DNA from: Dirofilaria immitis
Taxonomy: Eukaryota; Nematoda; Chromadorea; Rhabditida; Onchocercidae
Assembly (NCBI GenBank): GCA_024305405.1
Contig: JAKNDB010000079.1
Span: 2,656,501-2,720,500, forward strand
Length of the DNA stretch: 64,000 nt
Reading direction: 5' to 3'
Shown: in pieces, positions 1-10,887 of the stretch
How positions within the stretch are numbered: the first letter of the stretch is position 1
Layout: each line of letters opens with the position of its first letter
Program-made: the position numbers and the translations under genes
The notes under the pieces: model-generated
Databases searched by the model: none
Told to the model about the DNA's origin: nothing
Seen by the model: only the letters and a program-made list of their open reading frames with translations

Positions 1-2250
1 TACTTTTTATTGAATGTCTCTGATACATATATAAACAAATTAGCTCATCTTGACAAAACGTTATTATCGTATATAAAATCTACAAATAAAATAATCGATT
101 ATTTTTTTTTTTTTAAGATAAATATCATATAATCAATTAATTAATTATAGGATTAAAAATCAGAGTATTATTCGCTGTAATATTTTCGAAATATGGAAAA
201 ATGTTTAAAATACGAAATATGATATATTAAAATTAAAATTCAATTTCATGATTATCATTTTGATTATTTAAGAAATTAATCATGATTGTAAGTTCTAACA
301 TAAATTAAAAATAATATAAATCATGGCCAATATTACATTAAAGAAACAAAATCGATAATTAAAGAATCAAATAATAAAATTAATATTAATTTGATATTGA
401 ATGTTTTACCTGTTGTCATGCTATAGAAGAAATTTCAATTCATTATCACAGGTGTAAAAAGAAAAAATTTCTTTTAAAAGATAATTATTAGCATGAAGTA
501 TTAACAATTGCCAAATTAAATATTATTATACAGGATACAGATCAAAGATAAATATTACGATTATTTGCTAGTGATTTAAGTTCATGTATTGAAATATATT
601 CACGATAAACTTATCGAGAAAAATAAAATAAATAATGATAACATTTTAAGATGACAAATGTTAAAATAATCGTTAAAATTAATTTATTATTTACCTTTAT
701 TTATTCATTTATTTTTCTTCACTCATTTATTCATTTCATTATTTTTTTCATTTTTATCGAATGATCAACTTTTTTTAAATTTCAAAAATAAAAAAAAATT
801 TACATTTCTTTCTCTTTGACCTTTCACCCGTACATCTTATTTCATTTTCATCTGTCAATCTGTTCATGGAAATAATAAATCGGCATCTTCAAAGTAAAAC
901 GATTCCTGTCATATAACAACAATCACCCACAACAGTACACACTTCATTATTTCTCGCTTTTGTTAGCATGATCGAGTAGATGATCGTATTCTTTTAAATA
1001 TTCTGGCATATGTTTGTTGATTTATTTATAGGTTTGTATTTTATAGGTAAGGTTTGCATATTAGGCCTGTTTATATCGATCAAAGCTTAATTTGCATATA
1101 TGTAATATTCACATACACGTAAATATCATTGATGATAAGTTTCCTTCTAATCAGAGAGAAGAGATAGATAGTCATAATAGTAGTAGTATTAGTAGTAGTA
1201 GTAGTATCCATCTTTATCCTTCTTTCTTCCTTTCCTTTATGCGGCATTTAATAAAAGAATGACTGATTATTGTTAACCTTGCCCTGTAGAATTAAGGATT
1301 AGCAAATGATGCAAAAACTGTAATGACCTGATTTGGTGGCAATCCTGATTGATACCATCATTCTATTCGTTTTATATTTTTATTTGATAATAAATCAACG
1401 GCTAATAAATTCATATTTTCCTTTCTTGCTAAGAAGCTAAGAGTTAATTCCATTTATGCAAATTAATAATTATAAATATAGAATGAAGCAAAGAATCTTA
1501 TGAAAAGAAAGATTTCTCGAAAAGCTTTTTTGTCACACTTGACCTTGTAAAATCTAATCATTTCACTTCACTTTCATTCTTTCTTTCCTTCTTTTCCTCC
1601 CTTCTTTCATCGGAATTTTGTTACAACTTCAAGTACTTCTAATCTTTTCTTTCTAATCCACTGAATGATAGCAAATATTGATTAAAAGATAAGAAGGAAA
1701 AAAATGATGAAATATTAGCAAAATAGGAGAAAAGAAGAGATAAATACTTACGATTGTTCAATCAGATCTTATAGTATTGATCGATTGATTGTTAGATCAG
1801 CTTAAATAAAATTGAATTCAATAAATTATAAAATTATTTTATTCGATAAATAATATTATTATTTAATAGCTATTTTTAATTATCCCATTTTTTAGTTTAA
1901 TAAATTCATTTATATTTTTATATATTTTTTTTTCATTTGCAACAATCTCGTGAAATTTATTAAAATAAAATCTCATAACCATCGATATTTACTTCATATA
2001 TCATTGATCTTTTATGTATTTTATAAATCCATTTGAATAAATATTTGCGAATGATAAATTTTTCAATAACTTCCTCTTCCTATTTCTTCTTTTACTAAAA
2101 AAAAAAAAAAAGAAAAAAAAGAAAAAATTAAAATTGAATGATGACGAAGAAGTGAGTATAGGCAATGAATATGGAAGTGCAAAACTGTAAAATAATATAA
2201 ACATCATCGAGAGTTATATATCAAACCTTTTTTTTTTGATTTATCCATCC

Positions 2251-2313
2251 TATATATATATATATATATCAGATACACACACATACACACACATACACAC
2301 ACACATACACACA
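2251..2313. repeat. (TA)n followed by (CA)n
   Basis: TA dinucleotides at 2251-2269, then CA/CACATA to 2313. Confidence 0.95.
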
Positions 2314-2336
2314 GATAAATATATAGATAAACAGGA

Positions 2337-2402
2337 GCATTGCATTGTATTGTGTTGCATGCATGCAATGAATGCATGCAATGCAAAATACACAAAATGC
2401 AT
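2337..2402. repeat. GCAT-rich inverted repeat
   Basis: TGCATGCA (2359-2366) and TGCATGCA (2372-2379) can pair around a short loop, and GTGT/ACAC outside them extends the stem with bulges. Confidence 0.7.
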
Positions 2403-3186
2403 TACCTGTTGAATAAATAAATAAATCAACTTTTACTAATTGATAATTGATATCTATCTGATAAATGAATAATTTCAATCTGATATGAATATATATTATT
2501 TGATTGATTTAAAATATTATTAATTAAAATTTACAATCAATAACAAATTATACGATTAGATAAGACGATATTATCGAATTTTGTTTCAATTAAAAATTTT
2601 TTTTTTTTATTACTGATAATGTAATGTATTATATTAAAAGTAAAAATGATAAATTAATGAATTAAAGTATATGAAACTTTTAATTTAGTAATAATAAATT
2701 AATTTTAATTAAATGAAAAAGATAAAAATTCATTCTCGACATTATCCCTATTCTATTCTATTCCATTCCATTCCATTTCTTTCTTTCTTTCCTTTTTTCT
2801 CTAGCAAATTGCAATTGCATTCAATTTAATTTCATACTATATCGGTGTAAAAATTGTTTACATATGTCTTTAAATGGTTTGCGAAATTGTCCAATCTCAT
2901 CTTTTCAATGATACATTATCATCATTCTCATTATCATTGAATATTTCTCTTTCTTTTTATCCCTTTCTCTTACATCCCCTTTCTTTCTCTCTCTCTCTCC
3001 CTCTTTCTCCCTTGCTCTTCTTTTCTTTCTATTAGGTTTGGAAAGCTGAATGTTGAAAGATTATAAAGCTTTAAAGAAGAGTATTCCTATTATGCTCTTA
3101 GGAAGGAAGAGATGATGATGATGATGGGAAATAAGCTATCCATGTTAAGTATCATCCGATTTCAACAATTTCAACTTTTAATATTC

Positions 3187-3290
3187 AGCAGCAGCGCAGT
3201 AGCAGCAGCGGCAACTAATAACGGCAGCGGCAAGTAGTAGCGGTAGTAAAAGCGGAAGTAGCAATAGTAGTTGCAGCAACGGTAGCAATC

Positions 3291-3321
<31 letters not shown>

Positions 3322-3337
3322 CAGTAGTAATAGTAGT
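3187..3337. repeat. AGC/AGT/GGC triplet array
   Basis: Interrupted AGC, GCA and GGC triplets turning into pure (AGT)n at 3290-3321. GC-rich for this DNA. Frames through it stop within about 20-40 codons, so coding is not supported. Confidence 0.9.
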
Positions 3338-4797
3338 GAGATTGTAACTGTCAATAATAATAATGAATTAATTAACGAAACTAACTAACTAGCTATTGAA
3401 GCTAATTGACTAACTAGGCTAGTTAGGCTAGCTAGGCTAATATTGTTTTCTTTCCTTTTCATATATTTTATTCATTTCTTATTTAGCTAAGATGGAAAAA
3501 TCAAACATTTTATATTTTCTCACGCGCCACCGTATACCTTTTCTCTCTCTCTCTCTTTTTTTTTTTTGAAAGATATTTGAAAAAAAAAAAAAAGAAAGTA
3601 AAAATGAAAATGAAAGAATACATCCATTTGCATATGTGAGCAATTCTCGAATATTTATCATATCAAACTGCCCCTAATGTAGTATGATATAAAACTTTAA
3701 AAATCCATTTCAAATAAATGAATTAATTAAAAAGTTTCAATTTTCATTGATTAATATTTCTTCAATTAATATTTGCAATATTTTCAAAATAGATTTAATC
3801 AATAAATGTTTATTTAGAGCATGAAAATGAGGAAAGATAAAAATGAAATCATATGATATACCAATCAAATCATTCTACTTCCGTAATCGGCCTATTTATA
3901 TATATAGTTTGTTCAGCTTTTTCTTTTTTTTTTATATTTTTCTCGAAAGAATTTTACTTATTATTTACAATATTCCTCTCTTTTCATATGAACAATTAAA
4001 ATAATATAAACGAAATTGTCATTTTTCGAGATATATTTTCGAGAAATAGTTAATGATTATTTTTTAACGAGCATTGATTAGTTTGTTAACAATTTGATAA
4101 TCTTCCTGCTTAGCATTTTCTCTTTTCCTTCGCCTTTTCAATTATTTCAAATCAAATATAATCAACACCTGGGGAATAAGAAATCAAATATTAATTAAAT
4201 TAATATTTGATTTAATTTATCCCAAATAATGAATTAATTCATTACTGAATTAATATAAATACTTATTATTAGGCCAATTAAATTAGCCATTGAATGTTAT
4301 TACTAATTCAAAAATAATTTCAATAAGTTTAATTTCAAAGAATAATAATAATAATAATACAATTCACACAAACATATAAAAGAAAAGAGAAAATAATAGT
4401 CATTTATAAAAATAGCAAGAAAAAAAATTTATTGCAAACAAAAGTTTTTTTAAAAAAAAAAAAAGGAAATTGTGTTCATTGTTGTACTGATTAAATTAAA
4501 AATATCAACATAATGTATAAATGAAATGATAAGTTTTGATAAATTTATTGAATGTTTAACAGTAAACAAATGTACCTAAACAGGATTAAACATTATTCTG
4601 ATAGGCACTTTGTCTAATCTAGGATATTGATAAAAGAAAAAAAAGATGATAAAAAGGACGAAAACGAAAACGAAACAACGAAACCCGTTTTGTATTATGA
4701 AAACAACAAAAAATGTTTTTTTTTCTTCACTTCTTCAAATCAAAATTATACAAAAATATCGGAAATTTTACGAATAGGCAAAAATTATTTCATTTTT

Positions 4798-4862
4798 TAC
4801 ACATAAAATATAGGTAATCTGAAATTACCTTACACATAAAATATAGGTAACCTGAAATTACC
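4798..4862. repeat. 33-bp tandem duplication with hairpin in each unit
   Basis: Two copies (4798-4830, 4831-4862) of a unit starting TACACATAAAATATAGGTAA. Each ends with an inverted repeat GGTAA...TTACC. Confidence 0.9.
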
Positions 4863-7489
4863 AATAGAAACAACAAAAAAAAAGAAAAAGTTTTAGCAAT
4901 AGTTGTTATATATATGATTTTGTTTAAATGTCAATTTTTTTTTGCATTAGAAAAAATAAATGAAATTGCATTATCAGTACTATATTTAGTTATGATTTGT
5001 ATTTTTAGGAAACTAAGAGAAACAAATCAATAATATTTTGGAAAATTGATAAATTTGAAATAAATATATCAAAATTTTCTTTTATCAAATTAAAATTCTC
5101 TTTCTTATTTTTCCCTCTCTCTCTCTCTCCCTCTCCCTTTCTCTCTCTCTCTCTTTCTCTTTAAAATTATCCATTTGTTAATTTCAAAAAAAAGGAAAAT
5201 TTGTAAGAAAAAAAAGGAAAATTTGTAAGAAATTAGTAGCAGAAGGATGAATTAAATTCCAAAAATTTTTTTCTAGAACATATGAGAGATGATATATTTA
5301 TGATAAAAGTTTAGTAAAATTAATAATTGAAAAGAAATAGTTTTCCTTTTCTTTTTTTGATAATTAAATAATAAAATAAAAAGTAAATAGTTAAAAAAAG
5401 TATAAATAAATAAGAAAATACTTAATAAAAATAACCGATAATTTACTAAAGCACCGCACATTTCCACTGAATGACAATCAATCATGATAGTGCTACAATG
5501 ATTATGATTACAATCTTTTATCAAATAGCCAAAAATAGTGATAATAACAATATTTATAAATCATAATAAATTAAAATGATAAGAATATTTATCACAAATT
5601 ATTTAAATTGAGGCTATATATATTTTTTTACTGATATAATTTAAATTTATTCATCAAATTATTTGATAATTATAACAAAAATGATTTTGAGCAATTCATT
5701 TCTCTCATTCTACTCTTCGTCTTCATTTCATTATAAAATTTATTTTTCTCGAGAAAATTTTCCTCGATAAAAAATGATTTTTTTGTATTTTTTTTGTTTT
5801 AGAGAAGAGAAAGAGAGGAAGAAATGATGATAATTTTATATGATAAAAATTAATACAATGAATTTTCCCAGGATTTATCGTTACTTTTACTTCGTTTGTT
5901 ATCAATTGGCGAATTTTCAACATCACGATCAATATTGTTGTTGTGATTATTGCTATTACTGTTACTATTATTATTCTTATTGTTGTTGCTATTATTGCTT
6001 GTTGTAACCGCTATCATTCTTTCATTAATTGCTGGCGTTGTTATTGTTGTTGTTGCTGTTGGTGTTATCGCTGCTGATGGTGATATGATTATTGGACTTG
6101 CTGTTGTAGATTTTGATGTTCGCCATTGTGGTATTGGTCCTAGAAAAAAAAAAAAATATTTTTAATAAAACTTTTGCTTATCTAATTTAATCTCATATCA
6201 ATTCAAGGAAAAAAAAAGGAAATATTAATTAAAAATAAAATTAATAAATAATTTGCATATATTTTTTTAGCAAATTATTCAATTTATTTATTTATTTTTT
6301 AGATATTTTCTTATCAAAGCATATTTATTCATTATATGTCTATCAGCTCATTTATCTATTTTTAAATTTATCTGATTTTCTTGTTTGCTCATATATTTAT
6401 TTGATTTTTATTATCTGCTTATCGCTTATCTATAAACTTGTTTGCTATATTTTATTAATTATCTTTCGATTTTTTTTCTTTACAACTTACTCTTTTAAAT
6501 TATTATTTGTTGATAATCAACAACAATGAAGTGAATTATCAATCATATTTACTGCAATATTTTAAAATGAATAAAAATAATAATATATATGCCAAAATAA
6601 TATATGAATAATTTCTTTGCCCATCTATTATTACCTTACATATTTTTTCCGCTTTATCAACAAATATAAATGATAATTTATAAATTGCCACTAAAATTTT
6701 ATCAATTTCGATTTCTTCGTATTCGATCAATTTCCGAAATTTAATTATTGCAATATTTCAAGAAATGATAATAAAATATTTTGATTTTTTTTTCCCTCTT
6801 AGTCACAGAAAAAAAGGAAATAAAAAAAGTGAAATGAATTAAAGAAATATTAAAATATCATTTATAAAATGGATGATTTATCAATTATTTTTCAATTAAC
6901 ATTTCATTATAAAGTATTTGACTATCAGAATATCATAACATAATAACTGATATATATATATATATTGATTTATATATTTTGATAGTATAGAGTATAATCA
7001 ATAAAGCATAAAAGGATGAAAAAATAAAATCGGATAAGAAAAAAAGAAAAAGGTTAAAACAATAGGAGAAGGATCTGTTAATATAGATAGGTATAATCTA
7101 TCGATAAGTAATCATCGATTATTAGATTAGTCTCACCTAAAATTGATTCCTCTCATTCATCAAGATAAAGAGATAAAACTTATCCACATTCTAACTTTTC
7201 ATTCTTTTCTTATCCGTTTTTTGTTTCATTTTAGATTTATCCATTTTAAATTTTCAACAAATATCCATTATTTAACGAACTATTAGATGAATCAAATTCT
7301 CGCGATATCAAAATTTCATCATCAGATGATTTCTTTCTTTTATCCTTTCTGTTCTTATCACTTATCATTATTGTTCATATTGAAATATTCGTTATTCTTC
7401 CTACTGTTACGTTACATCATTAGCATTTAAAATGAAACAATTTTTTACTTCTCTTGTAGTAATAAATATTGATATGATATGTATCTGTG

Positions 7490-7539
7490 TATGTGTGTAT
7501 GTATGTATGTATGTATGTGTATGTATATGTATGTGTATT
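7490..7539. repeat. (TGTA)n array
   Basis: Tetranucleotide GTAT/GTGT array; the open frames on both strands are its by-products. Confidence 0.95.
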
Positions 7540-7772
7540 ATATATGTTTCTACAAAATCTACACATACATACATACAGGCGTAGGAAAATAAGATGTGAC
7601 ATATGCTTCAAGGACAAGAACATTTATGGAGATTCCTTTTCCCTAATCAAGAGATACATTTACCAAAACCTACTCACCTGTCCTCTTCTTCTTCCTCTTA
7701 CCCCGAAAAACTTCATTATCATTTTACTGATTGACACTGATTGATTCTCATTTCAAAATAGAAACATAAAGA

Positions 7773-7821
7773 CAGAGAGAGAGAGAGAGAGAGAGAAAGG
7801 GATGTAGAGAGAGAAAGAATT

Positions 7822-7887
<66 letters not shown>

Positions 7888-7889
7888 TA
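7773..7889. repeat. (GA)n then (AAT)n microsatellites
   Basis: GA at 7773-7797 and uninterrupted AAT triplets at 7830-7889. Confidence 0.97.
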
Positions 7890-8333
7890 GTAATAGTAAT
7901 AATAATAGTAATAATAATAATCTGTCATTCCTCAAAATCATTAGTCAAATTCAACAAAATTGATACATAAATGAATTCAATGTCAAACATGCTAACAATC
8001 GGATAAATATGAAAATATCAAATATATGAATAGAAAGGAACTAAAATGAGAAATAATATTTTTAATATTTATATATTTTATTAATTTTAATTATCACTAT
8101 AATATTATAGTAATTAGTATATTTGATATTCGTATAAAAAAAAATGCTAAAATTGATTAAAACAAATGAAATTTTAAATATAACTTTAACTTTATAGTAT
8201 AACTTTTATGTTTCGATTCTTATAATAAATAAGGAAATAAATCCCTCATAAAATATCGTAAATAGATTTATCGCAAAATCCATCTTTCCTTTCTTATCAT
8301 ATCTATTTAAAAGAGTATGCGGTATAGAAGAGT

Positions 8334-8372
8334 GGGGAGGAGGGAGAGGGGGAGAAAAGGGAGGGGACAGGG
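8334..8372 (+). other. Putative G-quadruplex tract
   Basis: Six G runs (4, 3, 5, 3, 4 and 3 Gs at 8334, 8342, 8348, 8359, 8363 and 8370) separated by 1-6 bases meet the standard G4 pattern, in otherwise AT-rich DNA. The C-rich strand matches the irx transcript sense. Confidence 0.75.
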
Positions 8373-8664
8373 TTAGAGTATATATGGGAATAAAAAGTGA
8401 TATGAATACATGTTTGACAATACACTTATTATGGGATATAGTAATAATAATCATGATAACAGCAACACAATAATAATACTAATAATAATAATAATAACGA
8501 TGATAAGAATGATAATTGATTGATTCATCAATATCACAATTGTATAACATTGTTGTCAGTTTTGCGCTATTCATATAACTAACTTCATTTACACTAATGA
8601 CACTAAATGAGGAAATATAAACGTTGACCTGAATTGTTTGCAATTATTATTGGTTATACTGTTT

Positions 8665-8775
8665 ATCAAATATATACATATACATATACATATACATATA
8701 TACAACAATAATAACACATACACACACACACACACACCCATACATACACCCACACATACACACATATATATACAT
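8665..8775. repeat. (CATATA)n and (CA)n array
   Basis: CATATA hexamers, then CACACA/CATACA repeats, ending in ATATATATACATG. Confidence 0.92.
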
Positions 8776-9343
8776 GTATTATTATTCTTTTATCACTATC
8801 ACCACATGTGCATTCATCTGTTAACATAATGATAATAAAGATATAGCGACATATATATATTTCTGATATGATAACATAATGAAATAAAATAGTGGAATTT
8901 ATCGTAATTTAAAATTTTATTTCTCATTTTTAATGAAGAAGAAAGATAGAGAGAAACGAATTAATTTTTGGCTTTAATAAAAAAAAAGAATGATAAGAAT
9001 AAATTATGTTAAAATAAAATTAATGAATAAACAGAAAATAAAAAGAAATTATTTAATTAATATTTACTTAAATAATGAATGATTTATAATTAATTTCTTT
9101 TTTTTTTTTAAATGTTTACTTTACAATTTGATATTTATTTTTCTGAGATGAAAATAGCATAATTTTTAAATAAAATATTTTTAAATTACTTTTTTTAATT
9201 TGCAAAAAAATTTATAATTTTAATAATTTTTTTTTATCTTTCATTAAATTTTTCTCTCTTTTACTTTTTTATTTTTTTCCTCTTTTCAATCCCCTTTTTT
9301 TTTTTTGAAATTATTCCCTTTACTAAATTATCATTTGAAAACA

Positions 9344-9383
9344 AAGAGAGAGAGAGAGAGAGAGGAGAGAGGAGAGAGAGAGA
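9344..9383. repeat. (GA)n microsatellite
   Basis: GA/GGA dinucleotide tract. Confidence 0.95.
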
Positions 9384-10264
9384 AAAAACGGTAAGTATTA
9401 TATTGTTACGATGGACTTCCTGTACTTACATCTTTCATCACTTCCCCTCCCTTTTATCAGTTAATTCAAACATAATGCTGAATCAACAGTGATAGGCTGT
9501 ACCTGGGAAATGATCCGTAGGGTGCTAATAAGAGAATTTGTTGACATTAACGATTTTAATAATGCCAATGGAAATTATGTAACAAAATCCTTCACTTACA
9601 TATTATACATGTTGGAGTACTATCGATCTACTACATTTTCTCTCTCTCTCTCTCTCTCCTCCCTATTTCCCTCTCTTCCTTTCTTTGTAGATTATATAAA
9701 CATCATATTTTGCAGTATTTATAAACTTACAAAAAAAAAGGAGAAAAACATCATCATATTTTTTAATCTTTCATTCTTCCCATTTTTATGTAATCACTAT
9801 TAAGAGATCAGAGAACATTCCCGAAATATTATAATTATTTGAAATTATAGAATGATATGAATCATTCAAATCATTGTTCCTAATCAACGACAAATAAATA
9901 AGCTATTTATTTAACACTTCTTCAATGCATCTTATCATATCAAACAATTAAAGATTATAGTACCGCTTTAAAATTTACAAGAATATGTAGTTTTTATCAA
10001 TAATTTGATAAAACATCCATTTTAGGACTAATAATATTTTTAAGTATAAAATTGAAAATAAAATTTGAAAGCAGAAAATTATGGATGATATAAATTGATA
10101 ATGTTGATAGAAGAAATCAAATCATTCAAGTAATTAATTAATTGCTATCTTCAAATATTAATGCAAAGTTTTAGATAAGTTTGAATCAGTTCGATGGAAA
10201 GGAGATAATTTATAACAAATAATTATCAAATATTATTCATATATATATATATATGTAGAAATAA

Positions 10265-10887
10265 CTAACCGTTAGATTGTGATATATTGGATGGTGGTGC
10301 TGAAAAGTGAGTAGGAGGTACCGGATGATGTGATGGTTGATGAGGTGGTATTCCCGGCATTACGGCACCCATAAACATCGGATTAAAAAGCATAGGTGGA
10401 CGAATTTGGCTCGCCTGAGCCATCATTGTTAACAGTTCGGGCCTAGGAAATGGCATTCGAACAGCCATAGCCATTGCCAATTGTTGTTGTTGCCACGGAT
10501 GAAATTGAAGGAAATGCTGAGGAATTTGACCATTTGCAGCGGTAACAGCGGAAACGCTCGGAGGTAGCAATGGTGGTGGAACGGAACTAACCATAGATGG
10601 ACCAGTAGCAGCAGAATCTGAAGGAGGTATTGAATCTCGACCATCACCCCATGATTTCCTATCAGCTGATGTTGATGCTCGTTCACGATCATCTTTACTG
10701 CTGCCGTATGCGGTACTACTACTATTATTTGCTTCAGCGGTATTATTCGATAATGTTTCTGCAATAGACCAAATTTTCGTTTTCCTCGGTATTGATATCG
10801 TAGCTGCTGATGATCTCGGTAGATTATCACTTGTTTCAGAACATGGCGGTGGTGTTACCGATTTTGAATGCACATCACCGGATTGAT
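10265..10887 (-). CDS. irx: irx coding exon 5 (C-terminal region with KIWSIAE motif)
   Basis: The acceptor is AATTTTTAG; the split codon G|AT gives Asp, joining EQ to DQSGD. The region is Ser/Pro-rich, contains [13 protein letters not shown] (the KIWS motif shared by Iroquois proteins), an acidic/Ser stretch, then a long Pro/Met/His-rich tail ([12 protein letters not shown]). It ends SQSNG and TAG at 10265-10267. The same bases read AACG|GTTAGT, a fair splice donor, so the true C-terminus may continue in a further exon. The tail is GC-richer than its surroundings. The opposite reading frame at 10429-10830 is an artefact of coding bias. Confidence 0.88.

Larger units (their letters stand above)
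1..10264. other. Gene-poor DNA 3' of irx
   Basis: Mostly AT-rich DNA with microsatellites and homopolymers. Non-repetitive, slightly GC-richer patches lie near 1280-1370 (includes GGATTAGC and TTGGTGGCAATCC) and 9485-9545. No complete gene, tRNA or rRNA seen. A possible extra irx exon (9503-9524) is discussed as a finding. Open frames here are low complexity (poly-Leu/Ile or His/Thr runs from triplet and CA repeats). Confidence 0.6.

Noticed and set aside
8206..8454. Minus-strand Pro/Leu-rich frame considered as a further irx exon
   Set aside because: Its proline stretch is only the complement of the G-run tract; no acceptor in the right phase was found.
10429..10830. Second minus-strand frame over irx exon 5 and opposite frame over exon 2 (20485-20667)
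   Set aside because: Shadows of the real coding frames, which carry the conserved Iroquois motifs and consistent phases.
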